64,000 bases of DNA, taken from positions 1 to 64,000 of IMG/VR virus record IMGVR_UViG_3300044624_001039; one strand, given 5' to 3'. This stretch comes from a virus. The position numbers were made by a program, and so were the translations under genes. Below are positions 16,809 through 24,312 of this stretch, piece after piece (positions within the stretch are counted from its first letter, which is position 1; each line of letters starts with the position of its first letter). Below the pieces are notes generated by a model. That model was given only the letters and a program-made list of their open reading frames with translations. It did not search any database and was not told the DNA's origin.

Positions 16809-17039
16809 TTAAATCTCCGGAAATTCTAATTTTTGCCAATCTTCTCTATACTCTATCTCTAAACATTTTGCCGCATCTGTATAGCCATGATTGACTAATG
16901 TTTGAACACACTTTTCTATAATCAAACTAGCAAAAGCGTCAGGATCAAAATCATATGTATATGTAGAACGATTACCTTTATCATCTACCTCAACATAGCC
17001 ATTGGCTTCTTTAAACAGTTTTTCAATATCTTTATTCAT
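16809..17039 (-). CDS. Small paralog-family protein, 76 aa
   Basis: Starts at the ATG of MNKDIEKLFKEANGYVEV (a GTG one codon earlier is also possible). FDPDAFASLIIEKCVQTL matches the FDxEKFAELIxxEC family at 13758 and 17032. GGAG lies 8 bases upstream. Unknown function. Confidence 0.75.
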   Translation of the reverse strand: MNKDIEKLFKEANGYVEVDDKGNRSTYTYDFDPDAFASLIIEKCVQTLVNHGYTDAAKCLEIEYREDWQKLEFPEI

Positions 17040-17259
17040 CACTCATCTCCTCAACACCAAAATGGATTAACAAATCTCTACCTAACAAAGGACCATGTTC
17101 CCACACACTACGGGCATAACGGTCACACTCTCTAACAATCAGTTCTGCAAACTTTTCAGTATCAAACCGATCTACCATATAATTGTCAAACGCATTAGTA
17201 CCACGCATTTCACGCACAATACATTTTGCCTTCAATTCATTAATTAATTCTGTATTCAT
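17032..17259 (-). CDS. Small paralog-family protein, 75 aa
   Basis: FDTEKFAELIVRECD and LIHFGVEEM place it with the 74-aa protein at 13758. Overlaps neighbours on both sides by a few bases. Four such paralogs in the window suggest repeated duplication. Confidence 0.78.
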   Translation of the reverse strand: MNTELINELKAKCIVREMRGTNAFDNYMVDRFDTEKFAELIVRECDRYARSVWEHGPLLGRDLLIHFGVEEMSDE

Positions 17260-18002
17260 AATACCTTTACACGATTAAGTTGGGTAGTGTTATCTCTATG
17301 AGCTTTAACAGTACCATAAATGTTCATTGTATCACCTGCTGGTACCTTGTTTTTGTAGCTAAAGAATACTGGTTGATCGTCTGTGGTAATACCAGTCACA
17401 AAGAATACATTATAACTATGTGAATAGGTACACTTGATAACTTCAATTTCAAGTTTTACCTTGTCACCTGCTTTACCAACAAAACCTCCGGTAGCAAAAT
17501 TAACACGTTGTTCTACGGTTTGACGTTCAACGCCACGCTCATAGCATGATGGCAAACTAGCAATAACAGCAATATCATACGTGCTAGTAATAACATTTCT
17601 GTTAGCAATTAACATTGCGGTGTTGTCAAAATCAGTCAAATGTTTACCTTGAAGGATTTTGAATGTCAATGCCTGATAAAACGCACGAACCTTTTTACCT
17701 TGGTCGCGGTCTTCGTCAGTAATACCTGATTGGTCAGATAACAGTTGTTCAACAATCATACGATTGGATAGTTTTGTTTTTGTAGTATCTGATTCGGAAA
17801 TCATACTCAACTTGATATAACTGCCATTAATACGTTGTGCCGCACATGCCGCATTCCACACGTCATCGGCGTTGTGATTAACTACAACTTTGTTTGTTTT
17901 AGTTTTAGCACGATAGTAATCACTACCGTTATCATCTGCATGACCCATACGTTGAATTTGACGACTAGTCATGTTTGATACATTATAAAATCCAGGCATC
18001 AT
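17256..18002 (-). CDS. Hypothetical protein, 248 aa
   Basis: MMPGFYNVSNMTSRQIQRMG... then mixed alpha/beta; the C-terminal ~90 residues (GDKVKLEIEVIKCTYS... VFFVTGITTDDQPVFF) read like a small OB or beta-barrel fold, so nucleic-acid binding is possible. TAAGGAGT precedes the start. It is conserved-looking but not recognised. Confidence 0.72.
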   Translation of the reverse strand: MMPGFYNVSNMTSRQIQRMGHADDNGSDYYRAKTKTNKVVVNHNADDVWNAACAAQRINGSYIKLSMISESDTTKTKLSNRMIVEQLLSDQSGITDEDRDQGKKVRAFYQALTFKILQGKHLTDFDNTAMLIANRNVITSTYDIAVIASLPSCYERGVERQTVEQRVNFATGGFVGKAGDKVKLEIEVIKCTYSHSYNVFFVTGITTDDQPVFFSYKNKVPAGDTMNIYGTVKAHRDNTTQLNRVKVL

Positions 18003-18009
18003 TAACTCC

Positions 18010-18276
18010 TTAAACTTCAGATTCGTATTCGTAAAAAGTAACTGACGGGTCCAACTTCTTCAATTGTTTAGCCGCTGTCATCAATTCTTTGTAGCGACGG
18101 TTAACTTCTGCACGGGGCAACTCACCATCGCATGTAAGATTCTCCGGGCTAAGAGCCGAATCAATCATATCTGCTACACGTTGACGACCTGAGGCAGTAG
18201 TGATTTCATACTGTTCACCTTTGAAGAATGAATTCCAGTGATTCTTCTGGTCAATAAATGCTTGTAATGCTTTCAT
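18010..18276 (-). CDS. Hypothetical protein, 88 aa
   Basis: MKALQAFIDQKNHWNSFFKG..., predominantly helical. Has its own consensus promoter and begins a unit with the 248-aa gene 7 bases downstream. Confidence 0.72.
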   Translation of the reverse strand: MKALQAFIDQKNHWNSFFKGEQYEITTASGRQRVADMIDSALSPENLTCDGELPRAEVNRRYKELMTAAKQLKKLDPSVTFYEYESEV

Positions 18277-18308
18277 GTTTAGTCCTTTATTTAACTGTTT
18301 AAGATTCT

Positions 18309-18337
18309 ATTATATACCCAAATCCATTTATTGTCAA
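18309..18337 (-). promoter_or_regulatory. Sigma-70-like early promoter
   Basis: TTGACA (18332-18337), 17-base spacer, TATAAT (18309-18314) on the minus strand. Near-identical to the promoter at 245-273 across more than 30 bases. Confidence 0.9.
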
Positions 18338-18555
18338 ATGTAGAAATCTGACGTAAAGCCCAATGATGTGTAGACAATTTCACGGACTTCAGTATCCATT
18401 GCTTCGCCGAACAATTCATAGTCACTATCGGCCACATCACGCAAATTTTGCAATACTTCGGCCCATGTGCTTTTACGATTTTTGTGGAATTCAATGATAT
18501 CGGCAATTTGTTGATTACCTTCTTCACTAAACATTCCGTATGTTGCTGTAGTCAT
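18334..18555 (-). CDS. Hypothetical acidic protein, 73 aa
   Basis: MTTATYGMFSEEGNQQIADI... acidic and helical. Preferred over an overlapping minus-strand frame because it has its own promoter and an AAAGGAAA ribosome binding site. Its 3' end overlaps the next promoter -35 by a few bases. Probably an early takeover protein; unproven. Confidence 0.75.
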   Translation of the reverse strand: MTTATYGMFSEEGNQQIADIIEFHKNRKSTWAEVLQNLRDVADSDYELFGEAMDTEVREIVYTSLGFTSDFYI

Positions 18556-18587
18556 TTCGTTTCCTTTATCTAACTGTCTAAGATTCT

Positions 18588-18616
18588 ATTGTATCACCGG
18601 ATCCATTTATTGTCAA
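18588..18616 (-). promoter_or_regulatory. Sigma-70-like early promoter
   Basis: TTGACA (18611-18616), 17-base spacer, TACAAT (18588-18593) on the minus strand. Confidence 0.9.
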
Positions 18617-18624
18617 ATTTTGGC

Positions 18625-19518
18625 TTATTTTAATGTCACCGAGTATGAATTTACCCGAACTTCCCCTTTACCGTTTATGATTTCCGTTCCAAATTCTATG
18701 TTATTAATATAATTATCAGAAATAACATTTCGTTCTTTAAGAAAATTTAAAAACTGTTTTAAGTCAATATTATTTTGACCTGCTAATGATTTTATACTAT
18801 AAAAAGTAACTAATGTGGGATTTCCAGTAACTGGTCCGGGTTGTATATTATAAATATACAGATTTTTACCGATAGTTACAATTTCTCCTGTAGGATTACA
18901 CCAACCACCCCAACAATCAATAATAATACCCAATTCTAAATTCACATCACCAGTCTTAAGTCCACGTGGTTTATCAGTTTTTGATAACCAAGATGACAAA
19001 AATAACCAGCCGGAACCATTATCACGATTAATTTCAATATCCCAATTAATATCTATAGATGTAATATTATTAATAACTTTGGGTAATGATGGGCTAATAT
19101 CAGTATTACCATAAGCGGGTTTAAATCCATAAACAATTTCTGGATATGACCTAACTCCAGTAGCTATATTAGTACCAAAATCCCATGTCCATCTAGCAAC
19201 CACTGTATTTTTACCTGAAAATCCCATACCAATACATTGACTCCATGGTGCAGTTGGTGAAGGTACATTATATAATCCCCATGAACCCCATGAATTATTT
19301 TCATATCCATATTCCGGATTTATTTTTATATCCGGATGAATTACTACTGTATTCGGAGTTGTTACGCAATTTAACTGTAAATCTAAAGGTTTTAATAAAG
19401 TATTAATTATTGGTGCAGGCTCGGGTAATGGAGGCAAATCTCCTCCACCGCCGCATCCAATAATTGGACCTATTAAAATGAATGTTGAAAAAAGTTTAAC
19501 TCTGGTCCTAGATAACAT
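18625..19518 (-). CDS. Lipoprotein, 297 aa
   Basis: The signal peptide MLSRTRVKLFSTFILIGPIIGC has a GC lipobox followed by GGGG, so a surface lipoprotein is expected. The mature part is rich in Trp, Gly and Asn, with beta-strand patterns (NSWGSWGLYNV, WTWDFGTNIATG). It could be a secreted or superinfection-exclusion lipoprotein. Own early promoter upstream. No family recognised. Confidence 0.75.
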   Translation of the reverse strand: MLSRTRVKLFSTFILIGPIIGCGGGGDLPPLPEPAPIINTLLKPLDLQLNCVTTPNTVVIHPDIKINPEYGYENNSWGSWGLYNVPSPTAPWSQCIGMGFSGKNTVVARWTWDFGTNIATGVRSYPEIVYGFKPAYGNTDISPSLPKVINNITSIDINWDIEINRDNGSGWLFLSSWLSKTDKPRGLKTGDVNLELGIIIDCWGGWCNPTGEIVTIGKNLYIYNIQPGPVTGNPTLVTFYSIKSLAGQNNIDLKQFLNFLKERNVISDNYINNIEFGTEIINGKGEVRVNSYSVTLK

Positions 19519-19551
19519 TGGTAACTCCGTGTATTGACAGTCTAAGATTGT

Positions 19552-19580
19552 ATTATATACTCAAATCCATTTAATGTAAA
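19552..19580 (-). promoter_or_regulatory. Sigma-70-like early promoter
   Basis: TTTACA (19575-19580), 17-base spacer, TATAAT (19552-19557) on the minus strand; same family with one change in the -35. Confidence 0.85.
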
Positions 19581-19582
19581 AT

Positions 19583-19918
19583 TTAAGCGGCTAGTCTTTG
19601 TTGTGTTTTTGCAACATTATCTTGGACCAACTGTTCAAAACCCGCTTTAGTAACTGGATAGCCCAACAATTTCAATTGCTTTTTGATATGCGGTTGAATA
19701 AAGCCCTTAGAACCGACGATTTCAAGTGGTGCCTCACCCTTTTCTAAACGGCTGAAATATTCCTCAACTGTAAAATTCTTTGTAAGGAATGTAAGGAAAC
19801 TTGCTTTGGTGCTACGGCTATATTTGAAGCGGGCTACAAACTTTGTAGTACCGTCAACTGGGTTTGTATAGTCAACATACTCAGTACCGTAGAAATTGCC
19901 CTTGATGAATTTAGTCAT
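19583..19918 (-). CDS. Hypothetical basic protein, 111 aa
   Basis: MTKFIKGNFYGTEYVDYTNP... with a Lys-rich C-terminal helical half (FIQPHIKKQLKLLGYPVT). Own promoter and AAAGGACA site. Basic character hints at nucleic-acid binding; not shown. Confidence 0.72.
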   Translation of the reverse strand: MTKFIKGNFYGTEYVDYTNPVDGTTKFVARFKYSRSTKASFLTFLTKNFTVEEYFSRLEKGEAPLEIVGSKGFIQPHIKKQLKLLGYPVTKAGFEQLVQDNVAKTQQRLAA

Positions 19919-19950
19919 TTCGTGTCCTTTATCTAACTGTCTAAGATTCT

Positions 19951-19979
19951 ATTGTATCACTGGATCCATTTATTGTCAA
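19951..19979 (-). promoter_or_regulatory. Sigma-70-like early promoter
   Basis: TTGACA (19974-19979), 17-base spacer, TACAAT (19951-19956) on the minus strand. It sits immediately after the terminator of the upstream unit. Confidence 0.9.
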
Positions 19980-19990
19980 ATTTTGGGCAT

Positions 19991-20019
19991 AAAAAAGCCC
20001 CAAAAACGGGGCATTTTTT
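19991..20019 (-). terminator. Rho-independent terminator
   Basis: GCCCC-GTTTTT-GGGGC stem with an A-run before and a T-run after, so it can act in both directions. It ends the unit of the 90-aa gene and insulates the next early promoter. Confidence 0.88.
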
Positions 20020-20033
20020 GAGAACTAAAAGTA

Positions 20034-20306
20034 TTACTTTTTAGTATTAGTACTTTGATTAACAAAACTGTACATTTTTTCCGCAGTTTCTAGGATTTTA
20101 TCTAGTCCAGGAAACTCTGGCATGTTTACTTTGTTAACAATTTGTCCAGTTTTCTCATCACGTTCGGCACTGACTTCCCAGCCCATATATTTAGCATGAT
20201 ATTCTTGACCTACTAGGTCTTTAGCCATTGATAAAATATCGGTACGAATTTCGTAGCCATTTTTATTGAATTTAACTTCTGGTAGTTTTGGTGTGTAGTC
20301 TGACAT
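20034..20306 (-). CDS. Hypothetical protein, 90 aa
   Basis: MSDYTPKLPEVKFNKNGYEIRT... ends NQSTNTKK. Its layout (short N-terminus, then helical ETAEKMYSFVNQ) is of a type seen in T4-like marine and freshwater phages, function unknown. Ends just before a strong terminator. Confidence 0.72.
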   Translation of the reverse strand: MSDYTPKLPEVKFNKNGYEIRTDILSMAKDLVGQEYHAKYMGWEVSAERDEKTGQIVNKVNMPEFPGLDKILETAEKMYSFVNQSTNTKK

Positions 20307-20381
20307 TATATTTCCTTTGTGTGTTAATGTTCATATAGTATATGACATTTTTTTAGGTTCCTGAAATCTTTCGGGAAAATG

Positions 20382-20465
20382 TCATTTCATTTTACTTGCT
20401 TTGTAGTCTTTGATAGACTGAATTGCCTCTAGTAGGCTGTTGAAAAGTTGTTTAAGTGTGTTCAT
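20382..20465 (-). CDS. Very short amphipathic peptide, 27 aa
   Basis: MNTLKQLFNSLLEAIQSIKD... a single amphipathic helix. GGAG lies 8 bases upstream, and the start overlaps the stop of the 55-aa gene. Small, so less certain. Confidence 0.5.
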   Translation of the reverse strand: MNTLKQLFNSLLEAIQSIKDYKASKMK

Positions 20466-20629
20466 AGAAATCTCCAATCTGATTGTTTGCGATGGAACTC
20501 ATAGGTCAATCGCTCAATGTCGCCTATATCTTGTGGATTACGGCCAACTATATATTTTTCTAATTCTGTTCCGTAGGTGTCTGTGGAGAAACCTAGGAAC
20601 ACTACTAGCATTCCTAGAAATTTCTTCAT
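20462..20629 (-). CDS. Small secreted protein, 55 aa
   Basis: Start placed at MKKFLGMLVVFLGFSTDTYG, which reads as a signal peptide and directly follows the upstream stop. The short mature part (about 35 residues) is charged. Possibly periplasmic. Confidence 0.65.
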   Translation of the reverse strand: MKKFLGMLVVFLGFSTDTYGTELEKYIVGRNPQDIGDIERLTYEFHRKQSDWRFL

Positions 20630-20630
20630 A

Positions 20631-20918
20631 TTACTTAGCCTTTGTAGATTTAGCAGATTTAGCAATATTAAAAGCAGGTACCATTGCTTTATACTGGTCA
20701 GCTAATTGTGTGTAGAAATCTTTGCTTGTGAAAATCATACCCAAAGCCATCATTGATTGCATTCCTGCATCTGCGGCTTGTTTAGTGTATTTTGATTGTG
20801 CATCAATAAAACCGTTCAATGCATTTTTAATGCCATCGTGTTGAACTGTTTGTTCTACGAATTGTTTTTTGAAGTCTGTAACGCCGTCAATAAAGGCGTA
20901 AGTTGCTGTGTTAAACAT
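20631..20918 (-). CDS. Phasin-like protein, 95 aa
   Basis: All-helical with MFNTATYAFIDGVTDFKKQF at the N-terminus and a basic AKSAKSTKAK tail. The pattern is reminiscent of phasins, which coat polyhydroxybutyrate granules, but identity by eye is weak. AGGAG precedes the ATG. Confidence 0.6.
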   Translation of the reverse strand: MFNTATYAFIDGVTDFKKQFVEQTVQHDGIKNALNGFIDAQSKYTKQAADAGMQSMMALGMIFTSKDFYTQLADQYKAMVPAFNIAKSAKSTKAK

Positions 20919-20983
20919 TTTATATCTCCTATGTGTGTGTTTAAAATTGGGTTTTTATGAAGAACCCCTAACTTCATATATAT

Positions 20984-21268
20984 TTATGCCGATTGATAGA
21001 TTTCTCTATATTTTGACATAGCTATTTCTCTAGCCAGAAACAATCTTAACTTGACATAATCAGTTAATTCCTCATCCTCTTTTAAAGAGGTTTCAATATT
21101 TAATACTATCCTACGAGAATTAACTAATATATCCTCATCCTCAAATAGAATCAAATTTGGATCAATGCCCCAAGTTTTAATTGCAATAAGTTTGTATGGA
21201 TTACTTCTTAGAAGCTTCGGCTTTTTTATCGTCGGCTTTTGCTGGTGCTGGGCTAGCAGGCTTTGCAT
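20984..21268 (-). CDS. Hypothetical protein with uncertain start
   Basis: The C-terminal part (IAIKTWGIDPNLILFEDEDI ... YVKLRLFLAREIAMSKYREI) looks like a real, conserved-type phage protein. The first ~25 residues overlap the low-complexity secreted-protein gene in another frame, and no good start codon or ribosome binding site is present after that gene ends. Expression may depend on the overlapping ATG at 21268, on a non-ATG start, or on a frameshift. Confidence 0.55.
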   Translation of the reverse strand: MQSLLAQHQQKPTIKKPKLLRSNPYKLIAIKTWGIDPNLILFEDEDILVNSRRIVLNIETSLKEDEELTDYVKLRLFLAREIAMSKYREIYQSA

Positions 21269-21452
21269 CACTTTTAGTGTCTGCCTTGGGAGCATCCTTT
21301 TTCTTAGCTAATTTCATTTCTTCTTTTGGTGCTTCTGCTTTAGCAGGTGCAGCCGCAACTGGAGCAGGCGTTGCTGGCTTTGCGGCAGTATTCTGAGCCA
21401 TTGCTGTTGCTACTGACAATGTTGTGATTAGGGCGATTGCTAATGTTTTCAT
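21201..21452 (-). CDS. Secreted Ala/Lys/Pro-rich protein, 83 aa
   Basis: The signal peptide MKTLAIALITTLSVATAMAQ ends with an AMA/Q-type cleavage site. The mature part is low-complexity, with repeated PAPA/AKAD/KKDAPK units. AAAGGAAA precedes the ATG. Probably periplasmic; role unknown. Confidence 0.7.
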   Translation of the reverse strand: MKTLAIALITTLSVATAMAQNTAAKPATPAPVAAAPAKAEAPKEEMKLAKKKDAPKADTKSDAKPASPAPAKADDKKAEASKK

Positions 21453-21528
21453 TTTAAGTTTCCTTTATGTTAATGAAGTAGATTTTATACCTACATATAT
21501 ATAACGTATCAGACACGTGATTAGTTGA

Positions 21529-21536
21529 CATAAATA
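21529..21536 (+). promoter_or_regulatory. Late-type promoter motif
   Basis: CATAAATA followed by CATT and the ATG. If T4-late spacing holds, transcription would begin at or just after the ATG, making the message leaderless or pointing to a later start codon. Confidence 0.4.
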
Positions 21537-21540
21537 CATT

Positions 21541-22023
21541 ATGTTATATATATCTTATCAGGGAATTTACGACGGGCAAAACTACGAATATGCTAACACA
21601 CCAGACCAAATAGGCAAATCATTTAATAATGGATTTGCATGTATGGTTGATGTTTGGCGAATAAATAATACACTTTGTGTAGGCCCGGAAGCTGCACCTA
21701 TTCCAGTTACTGACAAATATTTGCAAGGTAATCGTTTTTGGATTAAATGCGGGAATCAGGTAACATATGATTGGTTTACAACACAATCATTAAAAAATTA
21801 CCCTAACTATTTTTATCAACCCAATTCTAATGTAAATGCATTAACTAGTAGTAATAAGTTATGGACACCGGGTACAGTTCCGGTAAATAATACTAGTATT
21901 GTTGTGCTACCTGAAATAAAAGATAGAGCATTGTTTAGTACAGTACAGTTAAGATGCTACGGAATATGTAGCACCTATTTAACTTTTATCAAACGTATGC
22001 GTAATGAAGGTGAATGGTATTAA
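21541..22023 (+). CDS. Degenerate GDPD-like (glycerophosphodiesterase fold) protein
   Basis: 160 aa. The order of motifs recalls GDPD-type TIM barrels: LYISYQGIYDGQ in place of ISHRGN, MVDVW for the VEIDVW acid strand, and KCGN for the HAKN strand. The catalytic His of HRG and the other His/Asp positions appear lost. Probably a non-catalytic sugar- or phosphodiester-binding derivative. Isolated plus-strand gene converging with a minus-strand neighbour. Confidence 0.55.
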   Translation: MLYISYQGIYDGQNYEYANTPDQIGKSFNNGFACMVDVWRINNTLCVGPEAAPIPVTDKYLQGNRFWIKCGNQVTYDWFTTQSLKNYPNYFYQPNSNVNALTSSNKLWTPGTVPVNNTSIVVLPEIKDRALFSTVQLRCYGICSTYLTFIKRMRNEGEWY

Positions 22024-22187
22024 CCACCACGACCACTTCTACGAACAACAGTTGCACCACCATTACCCTTAGTTGGTTTAGGACCTTGTGATTTAGGAGC
22101 TTTAGACAATCCTGGATGTTTGTTATTTTGTTTGGCGGCATTAGCCATATTGATAAAAGGGTTCTTGCTTTTCTTTTCTTCAGTCAT
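22020..22187 (-). CDS. Basic Gly/Lys-rich small protein, 55 aa
   Basis: MTEEKKSKNPFINMANAAKQ... ends VVRRSGRGG. The RGG-like tail and high Lys content suggest nucleic-acid binding. ATGA overlap with the 135-aa gene supports translation; the stop overlaps the convergent plus-strand gene. Confidence 0.68.
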   Translation of the reverse strand: MTEEKKSKNPFINMANAAKQNNKHPGLSKAPKSQGPKPTKGNGGATVVRRSGRGG

Positions 22188-22591
22188 TTTGTTACCTTTA
22201 TGCTATCTAAATATTCATTTACATTTCCATACAGACTTATCATCATAGCTATTTTGCTATCATAAAATCTTATGTACGGAAAACTTCTCTTTTCAAGTTT
22301 ATTTACTCCCATATAATAGGGGCATTTGATTTTTTTATTAAGTTCTAGTATATAAGCATGATATTGAATTTCCGGTTGCAATTTTAATTCATATTGATAA
22401 AATTCAATTTCTGCCATTCTGAATGCTAGATCACCGTAATCAGTTAAACGTAATCCATCTTGGCGACCAGTCATCCACCATTTAAATATTAGCTTATCTA
22501 CTGGTATAGCTTTTTCTTGTTTAAATGTATCAGGAAGTTGAGCCAATACAACTTCTGTAATAGTTTCTTTTAGAGCCTTACGCTTACTCAT
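22184..22591 (-). CDS. Hypothetical phage protein, 135 aa
   Basis: Start taken at MSKRKALKETITEVVLA (ATG overlapping the upstream stop) rather than a TTG four codons earlier. The middle (FKWWMTGRQDGLRLTDYGDL) is of a type shared by T4-like marine phages. Function unknown. Confidence 0.72.
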   Translation of the reverse strand: MSKRKALKETITEVVLAQLPDTFKQEKAIPVDKLIFKWWMTGRQDGLRLTDYGDLAFRMAEIEFYQYELKLQPEIQYHAYILELNKKIKCPYYMGVNKLEKRSFPYIRFYDSKIAMMISLYGNVNEYLDSIKVTK

Positions 22592-22877
22592 CTGGGTAGA
22601 CAACTCTACCTGAATTCATAAACACTACAGTAAACTTATCTGTTTTAAATTGTAGGTTTAGTTTACGACACAAATTTCGTGCATGACCTGGATTACTGAA
22701 ACTTGTTTTCTTATACTTAGGAGTTGATTCATTATCTAAGTAATGTTGGCTTTTTAAATTAATAGGTTGACCATCATAAAATACTGCCCATATGCCGGCA
22801 GCTTCTACAATTTGATCACATTTATATGTTACTTTGTCTACTAGTTCAAGTAAGACTTTTGGTTGGGTTCTACTCAT
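22584..22877 (-). CDS. Hypothetical phage protein, 97 aa
   Basis: MSRTQPKVLLELVDKVTYKC... contains a basic region (GHARNLCRKLNLQFKTD). Abuts the neighbouring genes on both sides in a coupled cluster. Family not recognised. Confidence 0.7.
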   Translation of the reverse strand: MSRTQPKVLLELVDKVTYKCDQIVEAAGIWAVFYDGQPINLKSQHYLDNESTPKYKKTSFSNPGHARNLCRKLNLQFKTDKFTVVFMNSGRVVYPDE

Positions 22878-23077
22878 TAAAATTTACCACCGTTAATTTC
22901 TACTTGAAATACAGGCTCTATTGCAATTTTATTTTGCAACAATTCATAGTTATCAACAAGTAATTTTGACAGTTCATCACGTAATCCACGTGCTTCACCT
23001 ATAGGAATTACCACGTCTTTTCCTTGTTTAGTTTCCATAATGGATACTTTATCTATAAATCGTTTAATGTGTATCAT
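22877..23077 (-). CDS. Hypothetical small protein, 66 aa
   Basis: Start at the ATG overlapping the upstream stop (TGATG); an internal METKQGKD start is possible. The rest is helical (GLRDELSKLLVDNYELLQNK). A GATAAATACTT string precedes the ATG but lies in the end of the upstream gene. Confidence 0.65.
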   Translation of the reverse strand: MIHIKRFIDKVSIMETKQGKDVVIPIGEARGLRDELSKLLVDNYELLQNKIAIEPVFQVEINGGKF

Positions 23078-23538
23078 CAAGTATTTATCGCTGTTTTAGC
23101 ATCAAATTCAGTTTTATATGGTCCTTGATAAGGATAACGCTGAATAAAGATATATTTAGGGCAAAAAATAGTTTCACTTTCATTACCTTGTTGAATGTTA
23201 AACCATCCTGCGGCGTGATAACACTTGCTTTTTGGACCTGTAGTAAATAGATGCAATTTACGTTTAATATCTAACATACTGTTAAAAACTTTATCTGTTG
23301 TAGGATATACCTTAAAGGGCAAATCGTGTTTAGTTTTATCTGCTTTTTTTACAATTTCAAACTCAATATTTGTCCTACGTTTAATAGCATTTGTGTTTTT
23401 ATAATGGCTTTTATTGCCATTCAATTTCACTTCAAATCCTGATCCATCAGCTAATACATTGCCAACTTTTTCTTTACCATCAGTAACAATCCAAAATTGA
23501 TTTTTAACTACGGGTTTTGCAATAAGTGTTTTTGTCAT
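23077..23538 (-). CDS. Hypothetical phage protein, 153 aa
   Basis: Begins MTKTLIAKPVVKNQFWIVTD, beta-rich first half, basic middle (FEIVKKADKTKHDLPF), Tyr-rich end. The overall style matches conserved proteins of T4-like cyanophages. Function unknown. Confidence 0.75.
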   Translation of the reverse strand: MTKTLIAKPVVKNQFWIVTDGKEKVGNVLADGSGFEVKLNGNKSHYKNTNAIKRRTNIEFEIVKKADKTKHDLPFKVYPTTDKVFNSMLDIKRKLHLFTTGPKSKCYHAAGWFNIQQGNESETIFCPKYIFIQRYPYQGPYKTEFDAKTAINT

Positions 23539-23567
23539 GTTTGTTCCTCTGTGTAAGTATACTATGT

Positions 23568-23849
23568 TTAAATATATATGTCAACCTTTGTACCAAGACT
23601 ATATAAATATCGGTACTCTTGATATTCTTGGGTAAGTTTTAATGATTCATACCGTTTAATTTCGTCAATATGTTCTTGGAAATCTCTGTCTTGTTCTAAT
23701 CGTCTTTCCAATTGTGTTTTTAATATCTTTTCTTTTTCTAACTCTTTAGCCGTTGCAATCTCTCGGACTTTTGCTAGTTCCATAGCATCTTTTAACATAT
23801 TATACCTTAAGGTATAATTAAGCAAGGGGGTAGGAGCAGATATAGTCAT
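23568..23849 (-). CDS. Coiled-coil small protein, 93 aa
   Basis: Mostly charged helix (KVREIATAKELEKEKILKTQ). ATGA overlap supports the start given. A shorter form from MLKDAMELAK (23798), with AAGG upstream, is equally plausible; the intervening DNA carries a perfect 18-bp palindrome. Confidence 0.65.
   Translation of the reverse strand: MTISAPTPLLNYTLRYNMLKDAMELAKVREIATAKELEKEKILKTQLERRLEQDRDFQEHIDEIKRYESLKLTQEYQEYRYLYSLGTKVDIYI
23800..23817. promoter_or_regulatory. Perfect 18-bp palindrome
   Basis: TTATACCTTAAGGTATAA is fully symmetrical. It contains a TATAAT-like box and AAGG placed as a ribosome binding site for an alternative ATG at 23798. It could be an operator for a dimeric repressor. 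Confidence 0.5.
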
Positions 23850-24061
23850 TTAATACCAAAATGATTTTTTATTGCGTTTTTTGCTTCTATAATAGCAGCC
23901 TCATGTTGATTTTTATCAAATGAGGTATGTACATGAGGTTTTGCTGTATTATCTATGGCAAGTAAACATTCATCAATTAATATTGATGCAAATAGTCCGA
24001 CAGCAAATTGTTCATCAGTGATACATTTTTCTGCTATTCCTTTAAGTTTTTCGTTATCCAT
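23846..24061 (-). CDS. Small paralog-family protein, 71 aa
   Basis: MDNEKLKGIAEKCITDEQFA... with FASILIDECLLAID and a closing NHFGIK, matching the FDxEKFAELIxxEC / HFGVEE family in a more divergent form. Confidence 0.7.
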   Translation of the reverse strand: MDNEKLKGIAEKCITDEQFAVGLFASILIDECLLAIDNTAKPHVHTSFDKNQHEAAIIEAKNAIKNHFGIK

Positions 24062-24072
24062 ATTTATCCCCT

Positions 24073-24312
24073 CTATTTAAATAACTTTACATCCTTATGT
24101 TTAACAATTATAACACGATGTATATTATCTTTATATTTAATCGGTAAATCTAAATGAACACTAATTCGTGGTCCTTCAAGTTCATTAATCAATGTATCAT
24201 TACCAACTGTACCTACAAATGGGATCTTATTCCATTTCCCAATAATACGATCACCGATATTATATTTACCCTGATATCGGTTTGCTTTGAAATATTCTGC
24301 TAAACTTGGCAT
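24073..24312 (-). CDS. Hypothetical protein, 79 aa
   Basis: MPSLAEYFKANRYQGKYNIGDRIIGKWNK... (small beta-barrel-like pattern, GDRIIGKWNKIPFVGTVG). The GDR...G...G pattern resembles SH3-like folds. TAATG overlap with the gene upstream. Confidence 0.68.
   Translation of the reverse strand: MPSLAEYFKANRYQGKYNIGDRIIGKWNKIPFVGTVGNDTLINELEGPRISVHLDLPIKYKDNIHRVIIVKHKDVKLFK

Noticed and set aside
18291-18527. 78-aa minus-strand frame overlapping the 73-aa gene
   Set aside because: The 73-aa frame has the promoter and ribosome binding site; this one has neither and overlaps a promoter.
20360-20379. Hairpin TTCCTGAA/TTCGGGAA as a terminator
   Set aside because: Contains a G-T pair, a small loop and no adequate T-run on the coding strand.
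24059-24068. GATAAATA next to the 71-aa gene as a late promoter
   Set aside because: It overlaps the start codon itself and GGGG there serves as a ribosome binding site.
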